Positions 16,998 to 26,657 of a stretch of DNA of 64,000 nucleotides are shown piece after piece. The notes under the pieces were generated by a model, which was not told where the DNA came from, made no database searches, and saw only the letters and a program-made list of their open reading frames with translations. The position numbers and the translations under genes are program-made. Origin of the DNA: Ktedonobacteria bacterium (GTDB lineage Bacteria > Chloroflexota > Ktedonobacteria > Ktedonobacterales > JACDGC01); the NCBI GenBank assembly GCA_027459705.1, contig DAIDHM010000104.1:1-64000 (forward strand), read 5' to 3'. The first letter of the stretch is position 1, and every line of letters starts with the position of its first letter.

Positions 16998-18051
16998 TCC
17001 CCAGCAGAATGGTCACCACCGGGATCAGCAGGATCCCGATGAGCGCGAGCCAACTCTGAGGTCGGGCGAAGTTGAACGTATAGCCATAGCCGCCGCGGCG
17101 TTCGACGAGCCAGGCGGAGTCCGCGGGGTTGAAATAGATGATGCCACCGATCCAGGCGCTATCTGGCATCCCATCGCCCCGGGCGGCGCTGGGATCGCTG
17201 CGCCAGCCGCTCTGCCCCGCGCGTACGAAGGCGACCAGCACGACGGCGAATACCACAATCACGAAGCCCAATGTCATCCCCAAAACCGCGCCGCTCGGCT
17301 GTGTCCCCTGAATCGCACTCTTGGTCGTCACGACAGCAACGACACCGAGTTGCGTCAGGATCAGCGCTTTCAGGATGAAAAGGACGCGGATCATCGTGCG
17401 GCGTCCAACCTGACGAACGGAGGTACTCGCCATGCGTGCCTGTACCAAGAGCACGCCGATCCCGGTCAGTAACAGCCAGATGGCGAGTTGTATCCAGATA
17501 GGCAAGAAGGCGGAGGCGATCGATTTTGTGGCAAAACCATTGGCCTGTCCGTTGAGATCCCAGTGGATGGGGTAGACCGCGGGAAGGCCAGGGTAGAGCC
17601 ACGCTATCGCCGCAGTGGATGCGCCAATGATGGCCAGCGGAACTGCCTCCCACCACGGAGCGAGGTACTCCGCATAGCGACGTGGCACGAGTGGCGCCGT
17701 CCGCTCTTCACCGCTGCTGGGCAACGAAAATGCGAGGGCTTGGTGATGAAACAGCGTGTAGATGACCGTCTGTGACAGGGCGATAGCAACCGGCATGAGC
17801 GTCAGGATCAGAAGAGCTGCCTGGCCGGTGAAATAGATTGCCAATACCATCAGTAGCGCGCAGATGATGGTGGTCGCGACCACCGAGATCCTCCAGCGCG
17901 CGATCATCGCCCGCCCTTCAGGGTGCCGCTTCGTATCGGGCGCGACGGTGACGCTGAAGAGATTGTCGGGACGTTGCAGAGTTGGCAGCAACCATTCCAT
18001 AATGGCGATGAAAGCGAGTAAGATGAAGCTTACGCTTATCAAATACGGCAT
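16984..18051 (-). CDS. DUF1648/DUF5808 polytopic membrane protein (SdpI-like)
   Basis: 355 residues with about eight transmembrane helices. The DUF1648 signature YPIHWDLNGQANGFATK is at ~185, and a DUF5808 box (WIGGIIYFNPADSAWLVER) near 300. Related proteins include SdpI, which in Bacillus gives immunity to a killing factor, and many members sit next to GntR/YtrA regulators, as here: the regulator gene ends 36 bp upstream. A role in envelope stress or antimicrobial response is plausible but not shown. AGAGG is 5 nt before the ATG. Confidence 0.85.
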   Translation of the reverse strand: MPYLISVSFILLAFIAIMEWLLPTLQRPDNLFSVTVAPDTKRHPEGRAMIARWRISVVATTIICALLMVLAIYFTGQAALLILTLMPVAIALSQTVIYTLFHHQALAFSLPSSGEERTAPLVPRRYAEYLAPWWEAVPLAIIGASTAAIAWLYPGLPAVYPIHWDLNGQANGFATKSIASAFLPIWIQLAIWLLLTGIGVLLVQARMASTSVRQVGRRTMIRVLFILKALILTQLGVVAVVTTKSAIQGTQPSGAVLGMTLGFVIVVFAVVLVAFVRAGQSGWRSDPSAARGDGMPDSAWIGGIIYFNPADSAWLVERRGGYGYTFNFARPQSWLALIGILLIPVVTILLGIKRH

Positions 18052-18087
18052 AGATACCTCTTCTCGTCTTGAGATCGTTTCGAGCGA

Positions 18088-18480
18088 TCAACCCTCGTGA
18101 CTCTCCGTATCGAGTTGTGGGAAGACGCTGGTGATGACGCGCCAGATCTCATGCGGTGTAAGACCAGCCAATAGCGCGGCCGTGCGCGCGCGGACAAGCT
18201 GTTCTCGCAGATCGTCGAGCGCCTGAGGGTTGGCGGGCGACCTGGGCGGCTCGACCGCCAGAACCGTCGCGCGACTCCCCTGGCGAAGGCGAACGATGCC
18301 CTGGCGATCCAGTTCGCGATAGGCCAGTGCGATTGTATTCAAATGGACTCCCAGATCGTGCGCCAGCTGGCGGAGCGATGGCAACTCTGAGCCAGGTGCG
18401 AGCCGACCGTCGGCGACGGCGCGTCGGACTTGTTCGACAATCTGGCGATAGATAGGTTCTTTACTGTGCATATCAATCAT
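18088..18480 (-). CDS. GntR-family transcriptional regulator, YtrA type
   Basis: About 130 residues. An N-terminal winged helix typical of GntR proteins: PIYRQIVEQVRRAVADGRL, LAPGSELPSLRQLA and DLGVHLNTIALAYREL, with a wing ending in GIVRLRQGSRATV. The short C-terminal helical tail (~40 residues) marks the YtrA subfamily, which normally represses its own operon with membrane-protein genes. I chose ATG 18480 because a TATAAT box ends only 3 nt before the most upstream ATG (18498), which would put that ATG before the transcript start; 18489 is also possible. Confidence 0.88.
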   Translation of the reverse strand: MIDMHSKEPIYRQIVEQVRRAVADGRLAPGSELPSLRQLAHDLGVHLNTIALAYRELDRQGIVRLRQGSRATVLAVEPPRSPANPQALDDLREQLVRARTAALLAGLTPHEIWRVITSVFPQLDTESHEG

Positions 18481-18501
18481 GATGAGCATCGCTTTCATGA
18501 A

Positions 18502-18507
18502 ATTATA
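18502..18507 (-). promoter_or_regulatory. -10 box (TATAAT) of the gntR operon
   Basis: A perfect TATAAT on the minus strand just before the gntR start. No good -35 is present at 16-18 bp. The AT-rich CTAATTATGCTAG immediately upstream is partly symmetrical and may be the autoregulatory operator. Confidence 0.45.
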
Positions 18508-18601
18508 CTAGCATAATTAGCACAGTTAGGCAAGTGGCGCGATACCCGTCTGTAGTGTTAGACTTGGGACAGAACCCGTCCATATGGAAAGGAATGATCA
18601 G

Positions 18602-19591
18602 ATGACTGAGCAGCTCAGCATCGTGACCGATTTCGGCTTCGACGAAGGCGACCTGGAGATCTTGCGGGCGGCCGTCGGGGATCGGGGTCATGTTGAACAT
18701 TTCAACGATATCGCCGCGCTACGACGCGCGTTACCGCAGGCCGATGTGCTCTGCACTTCACGACCCCCCGCCGACCTACTGGCGATCGCACCGCACTTGC
18801 GCTGGTTGCAATACCCCTATGGCGGCATCGATACTCTGCAACGTTCGGGGCTCATCCGCGTCGGCCAACCATTGCGGATCACAACGATCAGTTCGGTGAT
18901 TGCCGGGCCTATTGCTGAATATGTCACTGGGGCAATGTTGATCTTCGCGCGCAAATGGGATGAGATGTTTCAGTTGCAGGCGCGCCACGAATGGGCGACC
19001 GGGCGTGCCTGGGGCGCGTTGCGCGGCGTTCCCCTGGAAAACCAAACCGTGGGGATTGTGGGGCTGGGGGCGATTGGGCGGCGGGTCGCGCGACTGGGGC
19101 GAGCCTATGGTATGCGCGTGCTGGGGCTGCGCCGCAAGGTTAACCGGGGCGAGCATGACCCCGATTGTGATGAGCTTTTTCAAAGCGAACAATTACTCGA
19201 ATTGCTGGAAGCCAGTGATTATGTTGTCGTCAGCGTACCTCTGACCCAGCAGACCACGAACCTCCTTGGCGCACGCGAATTGCGAGCAATGCATTCGCAT
19301 GCTTATCTGATCAATGTCGCGCGTGGCGAGGTGATCCAGGAGTCCGCATTGATCCGCGCGTTGCAAGAACGCTGGATTGCTGGCGCGGCGTTGGATGTCG
19401 TGGTCGAAGAACCTCTGCCCAGCCATCATCCCCTCTGGTCGCTGCCAGGCGTGCTGATAACACCGCATCTCTCCGGGCTGATCACGGGCTACACCCGGCG
19501 TGTCGCGGAGCATTTCGCCGACAATCTAGGCCATTTTGTACGCGGTGAATTGCCGTTGTTGGACGAGGTCGATCCAGCCGACGGTTATTGA
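18602..19591 (+). CDS. D-isomer-specific 2-hydroxyacid dehydrogenase family protein
   Basis: 329 residues. NAD(P)-dependent oxidoreductase of the phosphoglycerate/glyoxylate dehydrogenase family. Rossmann motif GLGAIGRR (~155), catalytic Arg in NVARGEV, Glu in VVVEEPL and His in ITPHLSG, so the triad is complete. The substrate cannot be told from sequence; there is no ACT or regulatory domain. ATG 18602 has AAAGGA 8 nt upstream, better than the in-frame ATG at 18584. It is divergent from the gntR operon, sharing a ~100-bp regulatory region. Confidence 0.9.
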   Translation: MTEQLSIVTDFGFDEGDLEILRAAVGDRGHVEHFNDIAALRRALPQADVLCTSRPPADLLAIAPHLRWLQYPYGGIDTLQRSGLIRVGQPLRITTISSVIAGPIAEYVTGAMLIFARKWDEMFQLQARHEWATGRAWGALRGVPLENQTVGIVGLGAIGRRVARLGRAYGMRVLGLRRKVNRGEHDPDCDELFQSEQLLELLEASDYVVVSVPLTQQTTNLLGARELRAMHSHAYLINVARGEVIQESALIRALQERWIAGAALDVVVEEPLPSHHPLWSLPGVLITPHLSGLITGYTRRVAEHFADNLGHFVRGELPLLDEVDPADGY

Positions 19592-19650
19592 TCCCTTGAG
19601 TAAACACGCGCTTTCCCGGACGATTGGTGCTATCGATCGCGGATCGCGCG

Positions 19651-19659
19651 TGTTATAAT
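19651..19659 (+). promoter_or_regulatory. Extended -10 promoter (TGTTATAAT)
   Basis: TG-N-TATAAT about 60 bp before the isocitrate dehydrogenase start. No close -35 match is visible, as expected for extended -10 promoters. Confidence 0.6.
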
Positions 19660-19720
19660 CATCAGGAGTTCCCTCAGGAACGCGCACCCGTACTGTTCAC
19701 GGGTTGACGAAGAGGGAGAC

Positions 19721-20839
19721 GTGAGCTTGACAAAAAAGGCGACGGCGGCAATGGGTTACGATATCACCCTGATTCCTGGTGATGGTACTGGTCCGGAGAT
19801 CACTGAAGCGACGCGTCGCGTTCTGGAAGCGACCGGCATCGAGTTTCGCTGGCATGTCCAGGAAGCTGGCATGAGTGTCCTGGAGCGTGAGGGAACCATC
19901 CTCCCTCAACGCGTCATCGACTCAATACGCAAGACCAAGGTGGGCCTCAAAGGGCCGATCACGACCCCGATCGGACGCGGGCTGCGTAGCGCCAATGTGA
20001 CCCTCCGCAAATCCCTGGATCTCTATGCTAATTTGCGGCCTGCAAAATCGTATCCAGGCCTACGCTCGCGCTACCATGATATCGATCTGATCATCGTGCG
20101 TGAGAACACCGAGGATCTTTACGCGGGTATCGAGTTCCCGCGTGGCTCTCCCGATCTCAATGAATTGATCGACTGGCTGGGTGAGCACCATCAACCACAC
20201 CTCGACAAGGAAGCCGCGATTAGCATCAAATATATCTCGGTCGCGGCGACACGACGCATTGTGCATTTCGCCTTTCAGTACGCGGTGGCGAACCGCAGGC
20301 ACAAGGTGACGGCGGTGCATAAGGCGAACATCATGCGCCACTCCGATGGCCTCTTCCTCACGACCGCGCACGAGGTGGCAAAAGAGTATCCCCAGATCCA
20401 GTTCGAAGATCGCATCGTCGATAATATGTGTATGCAACTGGTGCAGAAACCGGAGCAATACGATGTGCTCGTCCTGCCCAATCTGTATGGTGACATCCTC
20501 TCTGACCTCTCAGCCGGACTGATCGGTGGGTTGGGGGTCGCGCCTGGCGCGAATATCGGCCAGGAGTATGCGGTCTTTGAGCCAGTGCATGGTAGCGCGC
20601 CCAAATATGCTGGCCAGAACAAGGTGAATCCGATGGCGATGATGTTCTCGGGTGTGTTGATGCTGCGCCATCTCCAGGAATATGACGCCGCCGACCGGCT
20701 GGACCATGCGCTGGGAGCGATTATCGCCGAAGGGCACTATGTCACCTATGATCTGAAATCGGCGCCAGATGATAAAACTGCCGTCGGAACTTCGCAGGTT
20801 GCCGATGCCGTCATCGCGCGGCTCCGCGCTGCCCATTGA
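19721..20839 (+). CDS. icd: Isocitrate dehydrogenase, NAD-type
   Basis: 372 residues. Oxidative decarboxylation of isocitrate to 2-oxoglutarate. The active-site segment RSANVTLRKSLDLYANLRP (S-x-N-x-x-L-R), ENTEDLYAGIEF, the Lys in HKANIMR, and the metal-binding DNMCMQL and YGDILSD are all present. The length and the segment FEPVHGSAPKYAG place it with NAD-type enzymes related to mitochondrial IDH3, not with E. coli Icd or isopropylmalate dehydrogenase. GTG 19721 has AGAGG 5 nt upstream; TTG 19727 (GGAG at 8 nt) is an alternative. A hairpin follows the stop. Confidence 0.9.
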   Translation: MSLTKKATAAMGYDITLIPGDGTGPEITEATRRVLEATGIEFRWHVQEAGMSVLEREGTILPQRVIDSIRKTKVGLKGPITTPIGRGLRSANVTLRKSLDLYANLRPAKSYPGLRSRYHDIDLIIVRENTEDLYAGIEFPRGSPDLNELIDWLGEHHQPHLDKEAAISIKYISVAATRRIVHFAFQYAVANRRHKVTAVHKANIMRHSDGLFLTTAHEVAKEYPQIQFEDRIVDNMCMQLVQKPEQYDVLVLPNLYGDILSDLSAGLIGGLGVAPGANIGQEYAVFEPVHGSAPKYAGQNKVNPMAMMFSGVLMLRHLQEYDAADRLDHALGAIIAEGHYVTYDLKSAPDDKTAVGTSQVADAVIARLRAAH

Positions 20840-20857
20840 GCGCGTGGTGAAGCCCGA

Positions 20858-20894
20858 GCACCTGGCCAGTAACGACAGGTTGGCTGCCAGGTGC
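20858..20894 (+). terminator. Hairpin after icd
   Basis: 9-bp stem (GCACCTGGC / GCCAGGTGC) with a long loop 18 bp after the icd stop. No real T-run, so only probable. Confidence 0.5.
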
Positions 20895-20977
20895 CGACTG
20901 TTTGCGCCGCGATGTGATATGATCTCTTCTGGTTTCATCCACCGAACTCCCATGCAATAAAAAGGAAGACTGTACCT

Positions 20978-22873
20978 GTGGCTACTTCTAAACCGTCAAA
21001 GGATCGCGACCGCGATCGACCGCGCAAGACACCGGCGGCGCCTGGCAAGCGCAGCCCCAAGGCGACCACCCTCCGCACGGTGACCTGTGGCGATCTCAAT
21101 ATCACGGATGTCGGGACCGAGGTCACCCTGGTTGGCTGGGTCAATCGCCGCCGCGACCATGGGAAACTGATCTTCATCGATCTGCGCGATCGCTATGGCG
21201 TGACACAGATTATCGTCGACCCTGAGCGCACACCCGCAGGCAGCACATTGCTTGAGACTGCTGCCGAGACGCGATCCGAGTATGTTCTGCGCGTGGTGGG
21301 TACGGTGGCAAAACGCACCCCCGAGACGGTCAATGCCAACCTCAGCACCGGGGAGATCGAGATTATCGGGCAGCAGATCGAATTATTGAACGCCGCCAAG
21401 ACGCTGCCTTTTCCTATCTCGGATAGTAATCTACCGGTTGATGAAGCGCTGCGCATGCGTTACCGCTATCTGGATCTGCGGCGCGGACCTATGCGCTCGC
21501 GACTGGAACTGCGCCATCGCATGGCGTTGGCAATGCGCAATTTCCTCGATCAACGCGCCTTCGTTGAGGTCGAGACGCCCATTTTGACGAAAAGCACGCC
21601 CGAAGGCGCGCGCGATTATCTGGTGCCCAGTCGTGTCTGGCCAGGTGAGTTTTATGCTCTGCCCCAGGCGCCACAGCAGTTCAAGCAATTGCTGATGGTG
21701 GCGGGCCTGGATCGCTATTTCCAGATTGCCCGCTGTTTTCGCGATGAGGATCTGCGCGGTGACCGCCAGCCCGAGTTTACGCAGCTGGATCTGGAGATGA
21801 GCTTCGTCAATGAAGAGGATGTGATGGGGCTGATCGAAGAATTGGTCACCCATCTGATCGAGACGCTCTCCACGCGGCGCATCAAGCAGAAGCCTTTCCC
21901 GCATGTCCACTATGCCGACGCCATTGAACGCTATGGCATCGACCGACCGGATATGCGCTTCGATCTCCCCTTAAAGACGCTGGGCGATCTGGCGGAACTG
22001 GGTGATTTCAAAGTCTTCAAGGATGCGCTGAGCCAGGGTGGCGTCGTGAAGGGGTTCCGCATCCCTGGCATGGGGGGCGCCACGCGCAAAGAACTGGATG
22101 AATTGACCGAATTCGCGCGGTAGCTGGGCGCCAAAGGGCTGGTGACGCTGACGATCGGTCTGGATGGCGCTATCAAGTCGCCGCTCACCAGGGCGCTTTC
22201 ACCAACTGACCTGGGCAAAGTGACCGCGCACTACAACGCCGAGCCGGGCGATCTGATCGTCTTTGTCGCCGATAGCCTGAAGGTCTGCAACGATGTGCTC
22301 TATCGCTTGCGCATCCGCATGGGCGAGAAGCTGGGCCTGATCGATCCCAACGAAGCGGCGCTCTGCTGGGTGGTCGATTTCCCGATGTTCGAGGTGATCG
22401 AGGAGAATGGCGAGCAGCGCTACCACGCCACCCACAACCCGTTCTCTGGCGTCAAGCCGGGGCACGAAGCGCTCTTTCAGAGCGATCCGCTGGCGGCGAC
22501 AGCGCGCCAGTATGATATCGTCTTCAATGGCTATGAGATCGGTGGCGGATCAATCCGCATTCATAAAGCCGAGTTGCAGCGCGAGGTTTTCGGCTTGTTG
22601 GGTCTGGATGCGTCACAGATCGACGAACAATTCGGGCACATGCTTGAGGCCTTCGAACTCGGCGCGCCGCCCCATGGTGGTATCGCGCTCGGCTTCGATC
22701 GCCTGGTGATGCTTTTGGCAGGGACGGACAATATCCGTGAGGTGATGGCCTTCCCCAAGAACGCCAATGCGCAAGATCTCCTGATGCACGCGCCCTCGCC
22801 GGTGGACAGCGCGCAGTTGGATGAACTGCATCTGTCGGTCAAGTTGCCACCGCCCGACCCGGCAAAATCCTGA
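20978..22873 (+). pseudogene. aspS: Aspartyl-tRNA synthetase interrupted by one in-frame TAG
   Basis: One continuous frame of 632 codons, broken only by TAG at 22121-22123 (codon 382). Upstream: a basic ~35-residue extension, OB-fold anticodon-binding domain ([20 protein letters not shown]), class II motifs 1 and 2 ([20 protein letters not shown]). Downstream: the rest of the GAD insertion, EIGGGSIRIH and motif 3 GIALGFDRLVMLLAG. The break falls in ELTEFAR-stop-LGAKGL, where relatives have one residue and no gap, so a single substitution (e.g. CAG to TAG) explains it. A product ending at 22123 lacks motif 3 and cannot be active. A downstream GTG at 22142 could start the second half. Causes: sequencing error, real nonsense mutation, or readthrough. 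Start GTG with AAGGAAG ~9 nt upstream. Confidence 0.9.
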
Positions 22874-22883
22874 GCGGCGCACT

Positions 22884-22926
22884 CCAGAACGGTGTGAGTG
22901 ATGCGACTCGGCTCACGCCGTTCTGG
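22884..22926. terminator. Bidirectional terminator hairpin
   Basis: A 15-bp stem with one G-T pair (CCAGAACGG.GTGAG / CTCAC.CCGTTCTGG) between convergent aspS and the tricorn gene. Confidence 0.7.
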
Positions 22927-22945
22927 TGGACGAATGCCACCATGC

Positions 22946-25900
22946 CTATGGGGCACGCTGCTCTGGCATCGCCTGGGTTGTGGCGGCCGCGATCTGCCCC
23001 AACGCCACTTCGATGGCGCGCTCCAACTGCGGATCGCGTCCCTGGGCATAGTCCTGGGGGCGATATTCCACGGGGATGGTCGGCTCAGCGCCGTAGTTCT
23101 CCAACCCCCAACCGACATCGGGGAACCAGGTCGGGTACTCTGGTTGCGTCGTCAGGGTGCCATCGACGAGCTGGATATAGGCATTGTAGCCAATGACCCC
23201 ACCCCACGTTCGCGTCCCAATCACCGGGCCGAGCCCCAGCAGGCGGAACGCGTGACTGAAGACATCGCCATCCGATCCGGTGCTCTCATTGACGATCGCC
23301 ACCATCGGCCCACGAGGCGATTCCACGGGATATGGTATCGGGGGCCCCCAACGCGGAAAGTCATAACCCAGCCGCCGCCGCGCCAGTTTCTCCAGCAGCA
23401 ACCACGAAACGTAGCCACCGCTGTTCCAACGCGCGTCGATGATCAGCGCTTCATGGTCATATTCCGTCAGATACGCACGATGAAACTCGGCAAATCCCGT
23501 GGGGCTCATATTCGGAATGTGGATATAGCCGACGCGCCCGGCAGTTGCCGCGCGGACGTGGCTACGGTTGGCATTCACCCAATCGCGATAACGTCCCTCA
23601 ACCTCGTCATCCAGCGCTTTGACAGTGATATGGCGCATCTCGCCATTAGCGGCCGCGCGAATCAACAACGTCACTTCGCCCATCGACTGATTCACCAACA
23701 GGTGTTGCGGACCACGTGTCGCGCTCAATCGTTGGCCATTGATCGCAACGACCTCATCGCCGCGCTGCACTTGCAAGCCTGGTCCCAGCAGCGGCGATGT
23801 CGTCTCGGGATCCCAGGGATCGCCGCGGACGAAGCGTTCGATGCGGTAGGCGCCCGTGGCGTCATTGAGTCGCCAATCGACGCCCAGATATCCCTGGCGA
23901 TAGACAGGGTGGGGACGATACTCACCACCCATCTCATACGCGTGTGATGTGCCCAGCTCGCCCTGCATCTCATGGATCAGATCCGAGAGTTCGCCACGTG
24001 TGGCGATGCGTTCCACCAGCGGTTCGTAGCGGGCGCGCACCGCCAGCCAATCGATACCATTCATATCGGCGGTCCAGAACTGCTCGCGCTGCAGTCGCCA
24101 GGCCTCACCAAACATCTGGCGCCATTCCAACGCTGGCTGCAGCCCAACCCGGACCCGACTGAGATCTAACCAGCCGGTCTCACGACCAGCACGATTCTCA
24201 GGGGCGATCTTCTCACCGAGGCGCAAGACGCGGAGCCGGTCGCCCGCGCGGTAGAGGATCACGCGTGGATCGGTAGCTTGCCCGACACTTCCCACGCCAT
24301 CTACCAGCGATTCAGCGCGCATCTTCTCATAGTTGTAACTGAGCAAGACGCCGCGCGAACTGGATGACGCATATGCGCTGGCACTGATCAGACCCTCAAC
24401 CGGTTTCACAAGGAAGAGAGCGCCGTCGATAGTCCCGATTACTTGCTGATAGCGCCCCTCCGGAATGGGAAACGCCACGATGCGCTCGCGTATTCCTGCG
24501 AAATCGATGCGGATGCCTTCTTCTTCCGCTTTTGTCTGCTCGTCTTGCGCTGGCGCTGTGGGGGCCTTGGTCGCCTGGGCTGGCTCGGCTGATGACGACA
24601 CGGGATCGGCGCGCTGTTCCTGGTCGGTCTCTGGTGTAGGGTGAGCAGCGTCGTCAGTGGAAGACGCTTGGTCGATGCTGCCGGCCGTCGTTGGTACGCC
24701 ATCCGCTGGCGGATCTTGATCGTCGGAAGTCTTTTCATCCGCGACATCTTCCGTTGCCAGATCAGGGATGACCGGACGGAAAGGCGACGGCACGGTATCG
24801 CGCAACGTGATCAGATAGGGTCTGACGGCCTTGGGGAAGCTCATCTCTAATTGCAACATATCACGGACAGGATCAAAGCTGCGTTCACTCAAGAAGAGAA
24901 GGTAGCGGCCACGCGGATCAAAGGCGGGGCGGTAATCGATCGTTACGGGATCGGTGACTTGATAGGTCTCACCGGTTGCGACTCGCGCGATCTTGATGGC
25001 CATCTGGTGCGGTGCGATAGCACTGCCATAGGCGACCCAGTTGCCATCTGGCGCCCAGGCCAGGCCACCCGTCAGCGCTGAGACACCGCCCTGGCCAAAC
25101 TCCGCCCGATCCAGCACGCGCATGGTCTCAGCGGCCAGATCCACCAGCAGAATCTCGTTGCGATGATTGGCGATCATGACGAGATCTCCCGTGGGGGCCG
25201 CCGCCAACTCGACTACATGACCGATATCCAGCGTGGTCAGCAGCCGATCGGGTTCGGCGCCATCGACGCGACAGACCACCAGCCGCGGCTCGGAGCCATC
25301 ATCCGCCACCGCCACGATGCGCCGCCCGTCGGCCAACCAGTCCAGATGTCGATACCGAATGCCATCTGGCTCCCCGAGCTGCGAGACCGCGCCATCGAAA
25401 TTCGGCATGCTGAAGATCTTGCCACGCGCGATCATGGCGATGGTGTGGCCATAGGGATGAAGCGCTGCCTCCTCCAGATTGCGGCTGGCAGAGACAAAAC
25501 GGCGCTGGCGCTGCGCGCGTGTCCCCGCGAGATCCACGTCCAGTCGCCGCGCGTTGCCTTCACGCGGGTCGAGCAGGTAAAGATCGCCGCCCGCGTGAAA
25601 GACGGCGCGACGCCCATCGCTCTTCAGATCGCGAGCATAAAACTCGCCCAATGCGCTATGACGGCGGAGATCTTCGCCTTGCGCGTTCACAGAATAGACT
25701 GCGCCTATGCCTTCATGGTCCGCGATGAAATACAGACGGTCAGCGATCCAGCAGGGCGTCGTCAGATTCTGGATCTCTGGGACGATGCGGGTGAATGCTC
25801 CATCCCCCGCGCGATCAATCCAGAGCTTCCCGGTGGCACCACCGCGATAGCGCTTCCAGAAGGCAGGTTCGCCGGTATGGCGCCCCAGGACCACCATGCC

Positions 25901-26341
25901 GTCCGGTCCATAGGCAATGGCCGAGGCCAGGCCATATGGCAGGGGCAACGCTTCACCGCCAGTGGGCGCGATCGCCATCAGCGCGCGCCAGCGATCCATC
26001 GGTTGCCGCGATGCCGTCGAAAAGATGATCAGCGCGCCATCAGGCGACCAGGCTTCGGCGACCGGGCCACCCTCCTGATAGGTGAGGCGCGTAGCCGCGC
26101 CACCCGACGCAGGGATGACAAAAATCTCTGCAGGCCCCTCCTCGTGACCCGTAAACGCGATCCACGCGCCATCGGGCGAGAAGAGCGGCAACCTGGTCGG
26201 CGCGAGATGGGCAGTCAGGCGCTCGGCGCGGCCACCGATGCTCTGGACACGCCAGAGATCATCCTCAGCGGTGAAGACCAGTGTATCATCGTGTATGGTT
26301 GGATAACGCAGATAGACTTGCGGAGCGTCATTGGAGGGCAT
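22946..26341 (-). CDS. Tricorn protease homologue
   Basis: 1131 residues. Large self-compartmentalising serine protease that trims peptides released by other proteases. The first ~530 residues are two WD-like beta-propellers (LFSPDGAWIAFTGHE, WSPDGALIIFST). A ~90-residue Pro/Thr/Asp/Ala-rich insertion (24520-24770) links them to the catalytic half: core domain, His in ELGTSHAYE, PDZ domain (LQVQRGDEVVAINGQ), and the nucleophile in NESTGSDGD. The low-complexity linker is longer than in the archaeal enzyme. ATG 26341 matches the family N-terminus (QVYLRYPTIHDDTLVF); 26371 is possible. The HslUV genes elsewhere in the window are a possible upstream supplier of peptides (inference). Confidence 0.93.
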   Translation of the reverse strand: MPSNDAPQVYLRYPTIHDDTLVFTAEDDLWRVQSIGGRAERLTAHLAPTRLPLFSPDGAWIAFTGHEEGPAEIFVIPASGGAATRLTYQEGGPVAEAWSPDGALIIFSTASRQPMDRWRALMAIAPTGGEALPLPYGLASAIAYGPDGMVVLGRHTGEPAFWKRYRGGATGKLWIDRAGDGAFTRIVPEIQNLTTPCWIADRLYFIADHEGIGAVYSVNAQGEDLRRHSALGEFYARDLKSDGRRAVFHAGGDLYLLDPREGNARRLDVDLAGTRAQRQRRFVSASRNLEEAALHPYGHTIAMIARGKIFSMPNFDGAVSQLGEPDGIRYRHLDWLADGRRIVAVADDGSEPRLVVCRVDGAEPDRLLTTLDIGHVVELAAAPTGDLVMIANHRNEILLVDLAAETMRVLDRAEFGQGGVSALTGGLAWAPDGNWVAYGSAIAPHQMAIKIARVATGETYQVTDPVTIDYRPAFDPRGRYLLFLSERSFDPVRDMLQLEMSFPKAVRPYLITLRDTVPSPFRPVIPDLATEDVADEKTSDDQDPPADGVPTTAGSIDQASSTDDAAHPTPETDQEQRADPVSSSAEPAQATKAPTAPAQDEQTKAEEEGIRIDFAGIRERIVAFPIPEGRYQQVIGTIDGALFLVKPVEGLISASAYASSSSRGVLLSYNYEKMRAESLVDGVGSVGQATDPRVILYRAGDRLRVLRLGEKIAPENRAGRETGWLDLSRVRVGLQPALEWRQMFGEAWRLQREQFWTADMNGIDWLAVRARYEPLVERIATRGELSDLIHEMQGELGTSHAYEMGGEYRPHPVYRQGYLGVDWRLNDATGAYRIERFVRGDPWDPETTSPLLGPGLQVQRGDEVVAINGQRLSATRGPQHLLVNQSMGEVTLLIRAAANGEMRHITVKALDDEVEGRYRDWVNANRSHVRAATAGRVGYIHIPNMSPTGFAEFHRAYLTEYDHEALIIDARWNSGGYVSWLLLEKLARRRLGYDFPRWGPPIPYPVESPRGPMVAIVNESTGSDGDVFSHAFRLLGLGPVIGTRTWGGVIGYNAYIQLVDGTLTTQPEYPTWFPDVGWGLENYGAEPTIPVEYRPQDYAQGRDPQLERAIEVALGQIAAATTQAMPEQRAP

Positions 26342-26408
26342 GCGGCTGGTGCCATACCTTTCGTCGCGCATATGATCGCGTAGATTAAAAAATGGTAAAC
26401 TACACGGT

Positions 26409-26438
26409 ATCCTACGCGCAGCAAAGACCCTGTGTCAA
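26409..26438 (-). promoter_or_regulatory. Promoter of the tricorn gene, TTGACA-N18-TAGGAT
   Basis: On the minus strand, consensus -35 (26433-26438) and a 4/6 -10 (26409-26414) with 18-bp spacing, ~70 bp before the ATG at 26341. Confidence 0.6.
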
Positions 26439-26441
26439 GCG

Positions 26442-26657
26442 CTAATTCGCCCCGCAAGTTTGCTGGTGAGCCAGGAATCGGCCGACCTTCTCGAGCAGCG
26501 GGCGGAGCTGGTTCTGGTTGAACTGTGGTGTGTATCGACTGAATGGGGTCGTGCGGATATCGACGAGGCAGGTAATTCCCGCACGCTGCAAGATTGCCAG
26601 CAAGGCTTCGAACGGGACGTTGCTGTGTCCAACTGTGTAGACAATACTCTCTGTCAT
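26442..26657 (-). pseudogene. DUF488 protein, truncated remnant
   Basis: 71 residues that match only the N-terminal half of DUF488 proteins: YTVGHSN at the start and CLVDIRTTPFSRYTPQFN. The family normally continues for at least 50-100 more residues with a conserved G-rich and Cys/His segment; here it ends at TAG just before the tricorn promoter. I read it as a gene fragment left by a deletion, though a short expressed protein cannot be excluded. Confidence 0.7.

Noticed and set aside
18584-18601. Upstream ATG for the 2-hydroxyacid dehydrogenase
   Set aside because: The next ATG (18602) has AAAGGA at ideal distance; the upstream one has none.
22121-22123. Genetic code change with TAG as sense
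   Set aside because: TAG ends the VOC gene and the PRC/BON gene at proper family lengths.
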